Source of the DNA: Drouetiella hepatica Uher 2000/2452
Lineage (GTDB): Bacteria > Cyanobacteriota > Cyanobacteriia > Elainellales > Elainellaceae
DNA length: 64,000 nucleotides
Assembly: GCA_019359505.1 (NCBI GenBank)
Contig: JAHHHD010000006.1
Location: forward strand, 1 to 64,000
Direction of reading: 5' to 3'
Part shown: piece by piece, positions 9,088-17,729 of the stretch
How the letters are laid out: each line of letters starts with the position of its first letter
Numbering within the stretch: the stretch's first letter is position 1
Program-made: the position numbers and the translations under genes
Notes under the pieces: model-generated
Told to the model about the DNA's origin: nothing
Database searches by the model: none
The model's input: only the letters and a program-made list of their open reading frames with translations

Positions 9088-9182
9088 TATGGCAACCGTC
9101 AAGGCGGTTAGGACAGCGACATTTTGGGTGGCGCGCTTCGTGCGCCACCCAAAATGTCCTAGGCAAACTGGCGAAAGATATA
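9088..9182 (-). repeat. palindromic element, full copy (opposite orientation)
   Basis: Flanks TATGGCAACC and CAAACTGGCG surround a hairpin with perfect 17-bp arms (9118-9134, 9142-9158; arm GACATTTTGGGTGGCGC). It lies between the convergent ends of rpsD and moaA. Confidence 0.85.
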
Positions 9183-9202
9183 CTTCTGGGCGCCCCTCCT
9201 AT

Positions 9203-10195
9203 CTAGCCCCCAATCTGAGACATCGTTCTAGCATAAGCTTCACCACTTGCGCCAGATTCTCGCTGCTTATAGTTAATTTCGGGTTTGAGGGCAAGCAGCT
9301 CTTGAACTTGGTGACGGATTTCTAGGGTAGATATGCCCGATCGCAGCGCCGTTTTCAGATCGAGTTGTCCAATTTCGTTTAGCAAGCAGGGACGCAGCCA
9401 GCCGTCTGCTGAGAGCCTCATGCGATTGCAGCGATCGCAAAAGCACTCAGACATTTGGCTAATAAATCCCAGAGTACCTTTCGCTCCAGGAATTTGAAAC
9501 ACGTCAGCTGGCCCATTGCCGCGCACCTGGGATTCAGTCAGCCCCCACTGGCTGCGAATCTGTTGCCGCAAATCTTCTGAGTCAATCCAGCCCTTGTCGC
9601 CAAATAGCTCTGCATTGCCGATTGGCATAAACTCAATGAAGCGCACATGCCACTGGCGATCGATACTGAGCGCCGCCAGATTGAGAATTTCGTGGTCGTT
9701 TACGCCAGGGATTACGACTACGTTTAGCTTGAGCGGATCAAAACCGACGCGATGAGCGGCTTGAATGCCTGCCCAGACTTGCTGCCAGCGCGATCGTCCT
9801 CGGTTGCCGATGATCCGATCGAAGGTTTCGGGTTCCAGCGAATCCAGGCTGATGTTAATGCGGCGCAGTCCGGCAGTGTAAAGATCCTGCGCTAAGTCTG
9901 CCAGCTTAAAGGCGTTAGTGGTCATGGACAGATCCTGCGTTTCGGGAAAGGCAGCGATCGTTCTCACCAAATCTACCACCTTCGGATGCAGCAACGGTTC
10001 GCCTCCTGTTAGCCGAAAGCGAGTAAAGCCTGTAGGGATAAATACCTCTCGCAGCAGCAGTAGCAGCTCTTCATGCGTCAACACGTCTTGCTGCTGCAAA
10101 TACTCTAGCTCTGCGCCTTCGGGCATACAGTACTGACACCGAAAATTGCAGCGATCGATCAAGCTAATCCGAAGATAGTCAACGACAGGGTTCAC
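9203..10195 (-). CDS. moaA: GTP 3',8-cyclase (molybdenum cofactor biosynthesis)
   Basis: This radical SAM enzyme starts molybdopterin synthesis by rearranging GTP. Molybdenum cofactor is needed, for example, by nitrate reductase. The radical SAM cluster is C16, C20, C23 (CNFRCQYC). The second cluster ligands C253, C256 and C270 lie in [18 protein letters not shown], and the essential C-terminal Gly-Gly is present (QIGG). The length of 330 is normal. The start is GTG at 10195, giving an N-terminus slightly shorter than in many homologues. No other moa gene is adjacent. Confidence 0.96.
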   Translation of the reverse strand: MNPVVDYLRISLIDRCNFRCQYCMPEGAELEYLQQQDVLTHEELLLLLREVFIPTGFTRFRLTGGEPLLHPKVVDLVRTIAAFPETQDLSMTTNAFKLADLAQDLYTAGLRRINISLDSLEPETFDRIIGNRGRSRWQQVWAGIQAAHRVGFDPLKLNVVVIPGVNDHEILNLAALSIDRQWHVRFIEFMPIGNAELFGDKGWIDSEDLRQQIRSQWGLTESQVRGNGPADVFQIPGAKGTLGFISQMSECFCDRCNRMRLSADGWLRPCLLNEIGQLDLKTALRSGISTLEIRHQVQELLALKPEINYKQRESGASGEAYARTMSQIGG

Positions 10196-10318
10196 GGCGG
10201 TAAGAATCGAAGATTTGACTTGATCTTAGCGAGATAGCGTGAGATTAGCCCCGAAAGGAATTCGATAGAATAATCTACATGACTCTTCCTTACCCTCTAA
10301 TGGCGATCCCCAAAGCCT

Positions 10319-11011
10319 ATGACTGCCGTTTCCCAACCCAACATCACCTACCCAGATAGCGACGGTCAGCCTATGTCGGATAACACCAAACAATTCCGAT
10401 GGATCGTCACCATTAAGGAAAACCTAGAGCTGCTGTTTGCCGATCGCCCCGATGTTTTTGTGGCGGGTGATTTGCTTTGGTACCCGGTTCAAGGCAGTAA
10501 CACCATCTGCCAAGCGCCCGATGCTATGGTGGTTTTGGGTAGAGGGAAGGGCGATCGCGGTTCCTACAAGCAATGGGAAGAGGGCAATGTTGCCCCCCAA
10601 GTCGTTTTTGAAATTCTCTCTCCGGGCAATCGCCTTGCCGAAATGGTGAAAAAGTTTAAGTTCTATGAGCGCTATGGCGTTCAGGAATATTACGTCTATG
10701 ATCCAGATGATGTTGAGCTAACGGGGTGGTTTCGCCCTGGAACTGAGGCTGGCGGAGATTCAGAAGGGATTGAGTTTGAGGGAATTGAAAACCCGCTGAA
10801 TTGGGTCAGCCCTCTGCTGAGAATTCGGTTTTTAATTGGACAAGAGGAATTGGAAATCTACCGCCCAGATGGACAAAAATTTCTCACTTTCCTGGAATTG
10901 GGTCAGAGAGCTGAGGCAGAACGCCAGAGAGCTGAGGCAGAACGCCAGAGAGCTGAAGCGGCAGAAGCTCTGTTAGAATGGTACCGATCGCAGTTCGGTG
11001 AATTACCGTGA
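10319..11011 (+). CDS. Uma2 family (DUF820) putative restriction-endonuclease-fold protein
   Basis: A 230-residue member of the Uma2 family, which is greatly expanded in cyanobacteria. The fold is PD-(D/E)XK, with the likely metal ligands in APDAMVVLG and VVFEILSPG. The YERYGVQEYYVYDPD segment is also typical. The C-terminal end is a charged coiled coil made of about two and a half copies of the 7-residue unit QRAEAER, encoded by a 21-bp tandem repeat. Its stop overlaps the cbiD start in GTGA, so the two are probably co-translated. Biological role is unknown. Confidence 0.88.
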   Translation: MTAVSQPNITYPDSDGQPMSDNTKQFRWIVTIKENLELLFADRPDVFVAGDLLWYPVQGSNTICQAPDAMVVLGRGKGDRGSYKQWEEGNVAPQVVFEILSPGNRLAEMVKKFKFYERYGVQEYYVYDPDDVELTGWFRPGTEAGGDSEGIEFEGIENPLNWVSPLLRIRFLIGQEELEIYRPDGQKFLTFLELGQRAEAERQRAEAERQRAEAAEALLEWYRSQFGELP

Positions 11012-12120
11012 CGCTTTCCTCAAATCCGTCTCCTCGTGCGGGATATACGCTGCCTGTATTCGCCTGCGCGGCGGCGATCGCTGCCCTCTATCATCTTCAC
11101 CAAGAGTTACCCATAGGACTGAACAGTGTCTCTATTGATCTCCTAGAGCCATCTGAGACCGTAGACATTGCGATCGAACAAGTTGCCAGACTCAGCCCTA
11201 ACTCAGCGCTTGCCATTACCCGCAGCGATCCAGGCGACAATCTGGATTTGACGCGACACACCCCCATTTGGGCGTTAGTAGCACTGAATGTGGCTGGGCA
11301 AGAGGAGTCGATCGCCATTCAGGGCGGCGAAGGTTTGGGGCAGCATAATGACCAGCCCGCCATCTATGCCTATGCCCGACGGCTATTGCAAGAAAATTTG
11401 GGGCGACACCTGCGATCGGGAGAAACCTTGCAGGTGACAATCATTCTGCCCGAAGGGAAGGCTTTAGCAGAGCGCACGTCAAACGCTGCCTTTGGAGTAG
11501 TCGAAGGTCTTTCGCTGCTGGGCACTTCAGGCATTGCCCAGCCCCTCAGCGCACCAGGGCAACTGGAGATTTTTCGGCAGGATCTGCAAAACAAAGCAAA
11601 GCACGAATGCCTAGTTTTTTGTATTGGCGAGAATGGTCTGGATTTGTCTCGAAAACTGGGCATTCGGCCCGATCGTCTCGTGAAAACGGCAAATTGGCTG
11701 GGGCCGCTGCTCGTGGAAGCTGGAATGCAGGGCGTTCCGTCAGTGCTGCTATTTGGCTATCACGGCAAGCTGATTAAGCTAGCGGGTGGCATCTTTCACA
11801 CCCATCATCATGTTGCAGATGGACGGCAAGAAATCCTGGCGGCGCACTGCGCTAATCTGGGATTACCTACGGCAGAAGTGCAGCTCATCCTGGCTAGCCC
11901 GACCACAGAAGCGGCATTGAAACATTTGCGTGAATTGAATAGCGCTTGGGTTGAGTGGGTCTATGGTGCGATCGCTCAGCAAATTGATCAGCGTGCAGCC
12001 GCCTACATTAAAGTTCACAGCGATCGCGCAGTCGCAGTAGGTTCGATTCTATTTGACCGCGATCGCCAAATTATTGTTCGTAGTCCAATAGGGGATTCGC
12101 TTTTCCCTAAAGTTTGTTAA
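11008..12120 (+). CDS. cbiD: cobalt-precorrin-5B C1-methyltransferase
   Basis: CbiD methylates C1 of cobalt-precorrin-5B in the anaerobic (early cobalt insertion) route to the corrin ring. The 370-residue protein contains the RSGYTLPVFACAAAIAAL-like start (here RAGYTLPVFACAAA) and a glycine-rich region IAIQGGEGLG. It also has FGYHGKLIKLAGGIFHTHHH, all typical of CbiD. It starts at GTG 11008, four bases inside the upstream Uma2 gene, which indicates translational coupling. The coupling partner has no known role in cobamide synthesis. Other cobamide genes are not in the window. Confidence 0.93.
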   Translation: MTLSSNPSPRAGYTLPVFACAAAIAALYHLHQELPIGLNSVSIDLLEPSETVDIAIEQVARLSPNSALAITRSDPGDNLDLTRHTPIWALVALNVAGQEESIAIQGGEGLGQHNDQPAIYAYARRLLQENLGRHLRSGETLQVTIILPEGKALAERTSNAAFGVVEGLSLLGTSGIAQPLSAPGQLEIFRQDLQNKAKHECLVFCIGENGLDLSRKLGIRPDRLVKTANWLGPLLVEAGMQGVPSVLLFGYHGKLIKLAGGIFHTHHHVADGRQEILAAHCANLGLPTAEVQLILASPTTEAALKHLRELNSAWVEWVYGAIAQQIDQRAAAYIKVHSDRAVAVGSILFDRDRQIIVRSPIGDSLFPKVC

Positions 12121-12252
12121 TCTCTCTCCAGGTTTGCTAGTCTAAGTAGAATATCTAAATTTCGTTACATTTGATTGCTTCTTTTAATCTTTTAGCATCC
12201 AGATTTTTGATATGTTTATTCATCCCTTTAGAACTCACATCAGGACTCAGCG

Positions 12253-13860
12253 GTGACTCTCCAAACTGAAACCCCCCCGCAGACTTCATCTACCCCCAGG
12301 CTCGATCGCCAGATGATCGTCATCTTGGACTTTGGTTCTCAATATTCTGAGCTGATAGCCCGTCGAATTCGTGAAACCCAGGTTTACTCAGAAGTTCTGT
12401 CCTATCGCACGTCGATCGAACAACTGCGGCAATTGAGTCCCAAAGGCATTATTCTTTCGGGTGGCCCTAGCTCTGTCTATGACCCTGGCGCCCCTCAGTG
12501 CGATCCGGGAATTTGGAACCTCGGTATCCCCGTGCTAGGCGTTTGCTATGGGATGCAGGTTATGGTGCAGCAGTTGGGTGGCGGCGTAGAACGGGCAGAG
12601 CGCGGCGAATATGGAAAGGCTTCACTGCACATCAATGATGCTACTGATCTACTCACGTCTGTAGAGAATGATGCTGTGATGTGGATGAGTCATGGAGACT
12701 CTGTGACCCACCTGCCTGAAGGCTTTGAGCTATTGGCTCATACTGACAACACGCCCCAAGCTGCCATTGCCGATCATGCCCGTAAGCTCTACGGCGTTCA
12801 GTTTCATCCAGAAGTCGTGCATTCTCTGGGGGGTCAGGCTTTAATTCGCAATTTTGTGTATCACATCTGCGAGTGTGAGCCGACCTGGACAACTGATGCT
12901 TTTGTCGAAGAGGCGGTAAGAGAAATCCGGGCGCGGGTGGGCGACAAGCGAGTGCTGCTAGCGCTTTCGGGCGGAGTAGATTCCTCGACGCTAGCTTTTT
13001 TGCTGCATCGGGCGATCGGCGACCAGCTAACCTGTATGTTTATCGACCAAGGCTTCATGCGCAAGGGCGAGCCAGAGCGGCTAGTAAAGCTGTTCCGGGA
13101 GCAGTTTCACATTCCTGTAGAGTACGTCATGGCGCGCGATCGCTTCCTGGCGCAAGTCGTTGGAGTCACCGATCCTGAAGTGAAGCGGAAGCGCATCGGC
13201 CATGAGTTTATCAGCGTCTTTGAGGAAGAATCAAAGCGGTTAGGCCCCTTTGACTATCTGGCACAGGGAACACTCTACCCGGACGTGATTGAATCTGCTG
13301 ATACCAACGCAGATAGCAAAACGGGCGAACGGGTGGCAGTCAAGATCAAGAGCCATCACAACGTGGGTGGACTGCCTAAAGATCTGCGGTTTAAGCTAAT
13401 CGAGCCTCTACGCAAGCTGTTTAAAGACGAAGTGCGTAATGTGGGGCGATCGATCGGCTTACCTGACGAGATCGTGCGTCGTCAGCCTTTTCCAGGCCCT
13501 GGCTTAGCCATCCGGATCATTGGTGAAATCACGGTCGAGCGCCTCAATATTTTGCGGGATGCTGACCTTATCGTCCGCCAGGAGATCAACCGCAGCGGAA
13601 TGTATCATGAGCTTTGGCAAGCTTTTGCGGTGCTATTGCCTATTCGCAGTGTTGGGGTAATGGGTGATCAGCGTACCTATGCCTATCCGATCGTCCTGCG
13701 GTTTGTAACGAGCGAAGATGGCATGACGGCAGATTGGGCAAGAGTGCCCTACGATTTACTAGAAACTGTGGCGAATCGCATTGTCAACGAGGTGCGTGGC
13801 GTGAACCGGGTTGTGTATGACATCACTTCTAAGCCGCCCGGAACGATCGAATGGGAATGA
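12253..13860 (+). CDS. guaA: GMP synthase (glutamine-hydrolysing)
   Basis: The enzyme converts XMP to GMP using glutamine and ATP. The glutamine amidotransferase class I domain has nucleophile C98 (GVCYGMQ) and H185/E187 (QFHPEV). The ATP-pyrophosphatase domain has the PP-loop SGGVDSS at 239-245, and the dimerisation domain ends in KPPGTIEWE, the family's usual end. The 535 residues are typical. The start is GTG at 12253. The gene is monocistronic and faces a convergent gene across the DnaA-box cluster. Confidence 0.97.
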   Translation: MTLQTETPPQTSSTPRLDRQMIVILDFGSQYSELIARRIRETQVYSEVLSYRTSIEQLRQLSPKGIILSGGPSSVYDPGAPQCDPGIWNLGIPVLGVCYGMQVMVQQLGGGVERAERGEYGKASLHINDATDLLTSVENDAVMWMSHGDSVTHLPEGFELLAHTDNTPQAAIADHARKLYGVQFHPEVVHSLGGQALIRNFVYHICECEPTWTTDAFVEEAVREIRARVGDKRVLLALSGGVDSSTLAFLLHRAIGDQLTCMFIDQGFMRKGEPERLVKLFREQFHIPVEYVMARDRFLAQVVGVTDPEVKRKRIGHEFISVFEEESKRLGPFDYLAQGTLYPDVIESADTNADSKTGERVAVKIKSHHNVGGLPKDLRFKLIEPLRKLFKDEVRNVGRSIGLPDEIVRRQPFPGPGLAIRIIGEITVERLNILRDADLIVRQEINRSGMYHELWQAFAVLLPIRSVGVMGDQRTYAYPIVLRFVTSEDGMTADWARVPYDLLETVANRIVNEVRGVNRVVYDITSKPPGTIEWE

Positions 13861-13891
13861 AGAGGCGAGAGATCGTTGCTTAAATCTCTGG

Positions 13892-13986
13892 TATCGCAAC
13901 CTCCAAGGCAGTGAGGACAGGGACATTTGGGGTGGGGCACTTTGCGCCCCACCCCAAATGTCTTAAGCAGGCTCACGACAGCTATA
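13892..13986 (-). repeat. palindromic element, full copy (opposite orientation)
   Basis: Perfect 17-bp arms (13922-13938, 13946-13962; arm GACATTTGGGGTGGGGC) enclose loop ACTTTGC. The flanks are diverged copies of the family flanks (TATCGCAACC and CACGACAGCTATA). It lies directly beside the DnaA-box-like cluster. Confidence 0.8.
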
Positions 13987-14002
13987 GTTAAGAATTTAAG
14001 AG

Positions 14003-14100
14003 TTTTCCACAGGTTTTCCACAGGTCTTCTCTAGACAGGGCAACATCTTGTGAAAAATTTGCCCAAAGCCTGTGGAAAACTTTGGGTCGCCTGTGGAAAG
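14003..14100. promoter_or_regulatory. phased cluster of DnaA-box-like sites (candidate origin or DnaA-titration site)
   Basis: Two TTTTCCACA sites lie at 14003-14011 and 14014-14022, 11 bp apart. Two inverted sites follow, TGTGGAAAA at 14071-14079 and TGTGGAAAG at 14092-14100, 21 bp apart. A weaker TGTGAAAAA lies at 14050-14058. TTTTCCACA is the DnaA box form used in cyanobacteria. Spacing close to one and two helical turns and the symmetric arrangement argue against chance. An A/T-rich stretch, TAGTTAAGAATTTAAGAG, abuts the left side. The region lies between convergent genes, so it is not a promoter of either. Confidence 0.65.
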
Positions 14101-14124
14101 CTCTAGATAGCTTGACTGAATGAG

Positions 14125-14742
14125 CTAACGTCCCATCTGACGTTTGAGCCGTTCTAGCTCTTCTTCGGTTTCCCATTGCTTAAACTTTTGCTCAAGGGGA
14201 TCAGCGCTTGAACCATCGAATCGGTAGTTCTGATTCCATCCTGAAGTTTGCCACTTTTGCTCAACTTGCTCAGTTGCCTGAGAAGCGGCTGCTTGAGATG
14301 CCGAAGCTTTTGCCGCCTGAGCCTGAGCTTGAGCCTCAACTATCTTCGTTTTAACTTCCTGCTTGCGAGCCTGGATTTGCTGATGTAGTTCTGCCGCCTG
14401 TTTAATCCGACCTTTCACGACCTCCATTTGCCCCCATAGCTGGTTGCCTTGACGCAATAAAGCCGCCTCTCGTTCTTCTGCTGGCTTCAGCAAATCTAGC
14501 CGCTGTGCTGTTTTGGCTTTTTCAATTCGCACATGCCAACGTTGGACTTCCTGGGCTGTCGCCAGAATCTCGTCTTGAATTTTCTTTTCTCGTAGACGCA
14601 AGTCCGCCAACAGACGAATTGTTTCTTCTTCCTGTTCCCTCAGCTTTTCCTCTAGCGCCATTAGCTCCAGATCAGGATTGCTACGAAGAAACTCCTCTAG
14701 CCGCATCTCTAAAAATGTGCTGAAATCCTCAAACAACCCCAT
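14125..14742 (-). CDS. coiled-coil protein of the cyanobacterial TIGR04376 type
   Basis: A 205-residue protein when started at ATG 14742, where CGGGAG precedes the codon at good distance; an upstream in-frame start at 14784 is less likely. The opening MGLFEDFSTFLEMRLEEFL is followed by a long charged coiled coil, LEEKLREQEEETIRLLADL. A segment with EEREAALLRQGNQLWGQM and an Ala/Gln-rich stretch come next, then a C-terminal ELERLKRQMGR. I recall this architecture as a conserved cyanobacterial family of unknown function. It is probably a cytoplasmic or peripheral structural protein. Confidence 0.7.
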   Translation of the reverse strand: MGLFEDFSTFLEMRLEEFLRSNPDLELMALEEKLREQEEETIRLLADLRLREKKIQDEILATAQEVQRWHVRIEKAKTAQRLDLLKPAEEREAALLRQGNQLWGQMEVVKGRIKQAAELHQQIQARKQEVKTKIVEAQAQAQAAKASASQAAASQATEQVEQKWQTSGWNQNYRFDGSSADPLEQKFKQWETEEELERLKRQMGR

Positions 14743-14818
14743 AGCGGCTACTCCCGTTGAAAAATCTATGTTTTTATCGTACACAAGGGACTAAACTCTA
14801 TCATTCGATCGTCGGATA

Positions 14819-14912
14819 TGTAGCTGTATTCACGGAAGTTAGGACGGGAGCATTTTTGAGGGCGCGCTCAGCGCGCCCTCAAAAATGCCCTCAGCCCGGT
14901 GATTACGGATAC
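14819..14912. repeat. palindromic element, variant flank subfamily
   Basis: Perfect 18-bp arms (14850-14867, 14871-14888; arm GCATTTTTGAGGGCGCGC) surround triloop TCA. The outer flanks TGTAGCTGTATTCACGG and GTGATTACGGATAC differ from the main family but match the copy at 22298-22392. Confidence 0.8.
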
Positions 14913-14913
14913 A

Positions 14914-16395
14914 TCAGCGATTAAACAACCCTCTTAATAGAGAGCCGATCGCTTTCAGCTTATTCCTGCGTTCAACAGGCGGCTTAGGGGGTGGTGGCTT
15001 AAGCTCCTGCTGGCATTTAGCGATGCGTAGATTACACTTTTCCTGAAAATCTGTATCACCCGTCATGGTTTTAGCAAGAGAGTAGGTGTCGATCGCCTCC
15101 TCAAACTGCCTTAGCCTTTGTAAATAAGAAGCCCGACGAAAATACAGGTGCGGCTTTTCCTTTGAGTGTTCGATGAAGGGCAGGCTTGCCGCTTTGTCTA
15201 AAAGCGTCAGCGCAGTGTGCTGATCACCCTGATGGACAAAATAGTCTGCTTGACCCATGAAACTCCGCACGACTTGGTTGTCTGCACAGCCAGCTAATTC
15301 TTCAACTTGTTCATACAACAGCTTTGCTTCTTCCCATAGCCCAACCCGTTTGCACTGATGCGCCAAAGGCAGCAGGTGGTTGGGATCTTGAGTCTGCTGG
15401 CAAGCCGGAATTAGATCTTTAAGGACGGCAACAATTTCTTGATCTTTGCCTTGCTCTTTCAGCGCCACCGTCAGCCGATGACAAGCAGCAACGCGAAGTC
15501 TGGGGGATAACAACAGATCTTTTGACAATGGGGACAGCAGAAGCTCTGCTCCCTGAAAATCTCTTGCAATTTGCCGATCGCAGCCCGCGAGATACTGCTG
15601 CACCGCAACTGGCAGCCACTGTTCATGATAAGGCTGCGAAAACTCTCCTTGCTTTCGTAAAAAGAAAGCGATGCTAGTAATCACAATGTCTCGGCTGTAG
15701 AGGGCAATGGCGTGGCGTGGCGCTCTGAGGGGTTCCGGAGCATTCTCAGGTGAAGGACTGGCGGTATAGTCGATCGAGTCGAGCAGGTCAAGACCTCGGA
15801 TTAAAGGATCAGCGCCAGTCATCCAGCGATCGAGCCAATGTTGATCGGTAAACAGCATATTAGGCTCGTAGCTGTGCTGCTGAGTGGGATTATATTCTGT
15901 GGTCAGGGCAGCAATACCCCCTGGTTTCAAGACGCGATGAATCTCCTGAAATACTTTGTGCAGCTCTTGAAAGTTATTGACATGCTCAATAGAGCAGCAG
16001 CTCCACACAAAGTCAAAGCTTGCGTCTGGGTACTCTACCTGAGTCATGTCCATATGCTGAACGACTAGCCGATCGCGCTGATAGGGAAACGGGTTAGCTT
16101 CATACACTGCATCGGTAGATAGGGCAGCGGTAGACCAGTTCTGGGATTTGTATAGATCTGTGGCAACTACCTTCTGGCAAACGTTAGTAAAGGCGTAAAT
16201 CAGCGACTCTGTGCCAACACCTAAACCTAAGGCAATTGATTCTCCATTGAGTAGCCCCAACTGCTGTAGCCCAGTATAAACTTGCAGATATTCCCAGGTT
16301 TTACGGTTGCGATCTTCTAATGCCAGCAAAGCCTCTGCTGCTTCAAAGTCAGGATGCTGATAGTCAATAATGTCTGCAACCTTGCAAAATTTCAT
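14914..16395 (-). CDS. SAM-dependent methyltransferase with C-terminal TPR domain
   Basis: A 493-residue protein. The N-terminal half is a class I methyltransferase: SIALGLGVGTESLIYAF as the SAM-binding glycine loop, VVATDLY after it, ASFDFVWSCCSIEHV as the acidic/post-I region, and HRVLKPGGIAALTTEYN. The C-terminal half (from about 270) is a run of helical repeats like TPRs (for example AACHRLTVALKEQGKDQEIV, FRRASYLQRLRQFEEAIDTY). The tail is proline-rich and basic. The substrate is not evident. The family is often found with glycosyl- and surface-polysaccharide genes, but no such context exists here. Confidence 0.82.
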   Translation of the reverse strand: MKFCKVADIIDYQHPDFEAAEALLALEDRNRKTWEYLQVYTGLQQLGLLNGESIALGLGVGTESLIYAFTNVCQKVVATDLYKSQNWSTAALSTDAVYEANPFPYQRDRLVVQHMDMTQVEYPDASFDFVWSCCSIEHVNNFQELHKVFQEIHRVLKPGGIAALTTEYNPTQQHSYEPNMLFTDQHWLDRWMTGADPLIRGLDLLDSIDYTASPSPENAPEPLRAPRHAIALYSRDIVITSIAFFLRKQGEFSQPYHEQWLPVAVQQYLAGCDRQIARDFQGAELLLSPLSKDLLLSPRLRVAACHRLTVALKEQGKDQEIVAVLKDLIPACQQTQDPNHLLPLAHQCKRVGLWEEAKLLYEQVEELAGCADNQVVRSFMGQADYFVHQGDQHTALTLLDKAASLPFIEHSKEKPHLYFRRASYLQRLRQFEEAIDTYSLAKTMTGDTDFQEKCNLRIAKCQQELKPPPPKPPVERRNKLKAIGSLLRGLFNR

Positions 16396-16475
16396 GGTCT
16401 TCCGGCGCTTTGCGCTTGGTTAAGGGGGGTTATGCAACTGAAGATTGCTTTAAGTTTGCTCTTCAACCAAGGTTG

Positions 16476-16520
16476 CTTCCGCTGAATCTACTTCCGCTGA
16501 ATCTACTTCCGCTGAATCTA
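16476..16520. repeat. 15-bp unit repeated three times
   Basis: The unit CTTCCGCTGAATCTA is present three times in exact tandem, just beyond the 3' end of the next minus-strand gene. It looks like a slippage-prone minisatellite. Confidence 0.9.
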
Positions 16521-16528
16521 ATGGTCTC

Positions 16529-17560
16529 CTAAAACTTTTGCCCCACGTAAATCGATCGCACTTCGCCATTTCGCCGCACGATCGCCTCCTGATTTTTGAT
16601 GGAAACTAGCGTCCAGCCGCTACCCCCAATCGATTCGCCGATTTGAATTCTCTGGGGCGCACCATCAATTTCAAATAAGGCTGCGGAGCGATCGCCCAAT
16701 TCCAACACGCCGATCAAAACACGGGTTGCAGCCGATGTGATGTTTGGGGTTGTCGCAGGGGCAGTAGTCACTTGAGGCGCAGTTGGGGAGCCGATTTGAG
16801 GAATCTGAGGAAGCGCCTGAGGAAGGGTTTGCGGAACAGCAGGTAGCGCTGGACTGGCGGCAACAGGCGACTGGTAGATGGGAATGTAAACTCGCTCTAG
16901 CACTGTAGAGGGGCTAGGGCTGGGGGAAGGAGCAGCAGCGGCGATCGTTGCGGCTTGACGCTGAGCTTTGGCATCTCGCTCTAGGCGATCGAGCGATCGG
17001 CTCACGTAGTCCAGAAACTCCTGGTCTTTTTGCGACTGAATCTGAGTTGCCGAAGGCGGCACAACGGTAACGGCAGGAGTCAGGCGATTGCGGAAGTAAA
17101 ACCACGCCCCACCTACCGCCACCAGTGCAACCACCACTAGGCTCAGCAGCAGCTTGTCGTAGGAGCGATTCTGAGGTGCCTCCTCAACCTCTGCCATCAG
17201 CTCTGCTAGGTCGGACAGCTCCTCCTTAGTTTCAGCCTGCTCTAAGAGCGATGGGCGTGGAGAAAGCTTGGGCGATATTACCAGACTTTGCGGCTCAGCA
17301 GACTGAAAGGAAGCTGTGTCCGCTTGGAGAGAGGGCGACTGTACAGATGGCTCAGGCAAAAGATCAATATCTCGATCGAGCATCCGATCGACATCGGCAA
17401 AGAGCTTATCCATCAGGCGATCGGCTACCGACTCAAAATCGCCTTCATCTTCAGGCATGACGGAATTTAGATCAGAGTTAGCGTCCGGCATCTGGCTTGT
17501 TGAAGAGGTGACTTTCGGGGTGTCAAGGACAGGGGCTTGGGAGGAGCTAGTTTGAGACAT
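16529..17560 (-). CDS. single-pass membrane protein with GspC/PilP-like C-terminal domain
   Basis: A 343-residue protein if started at ATG 17560 (MSQTSSSQ); an upstream in-frame start at 17653 adds a poor N-terminus. The first 130 residues are acidic and low-complexity, followed by one membrane segment (about 137-157, LLLSLVVVALVAVGGAWFYF). A proline/alanine-rich stretch spans the gap to a compact C-terminal domain of about 65 residues. That domain ends in GGSGWTLVSIKNQEAIVRRNGE and IYVGQKF, like the periplasmic beta domains of GspC and PilP in secretion and type IV pilus machines. The role is inferred only from that similarity. Confidence 0.65.
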   Translation of the reverse strand: MSQTSSSQAPVLDTPKVTSSTSQMPDANSDLNSVMPEDEGDFESVADRLMDKLFADVDRMLDRDIDLLPEPSVQSPSLQADTASFQSAEPQSLVISPKLSPRPSLLEQAETKEELSDLAELMAEVEEAPQNRSYDKLLLSLVVVALVAVGGAWFYFRNRLTPAVTVVPPSATQIQSQKDQEFLDYVSRSLDRLERDAKAQRQAATIAAAAPSPSPSPSTVLERVYIPIYQSPVAASPALPAVPQTLPQALPQIPQIGSPTAPQVTTAPATTPNITSAATRVLIGVLELGDRSAALFEIDGAPQRIQIGESIGGSGWTLVSIKNQEAIVRRNGEVRSIYVGQKF

Positions 17561-17729
17561 ACGCGATCGCCTGGTCAGTAAGAGGAGTAAGTTCAAACTG
17601 ATTGTGGCAATCTGCCGCCTCGTTTGGAACTTTAGGGCAGAATCATAACACAACTCTAGAAAATGGAATCCTGAATTTTAGCGTCAAAATTCTGAAGCCG
17701 GAATCTAGCTTTTAATCCTCCAATTCCTA

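Noticed and set aside
10196-10318. Moco or cobalamin riboswitch near moaA, Uma2 or cbiD
   Set aside because: The gap is too short and no conserved riboswitch core could be seen.
10905-10960. Separate repeat element at the end of the Uma2 gene
   Set aside because: It is an in-frame 21-bp coding repeat that makes a coiled coil, so it is described with the gene.
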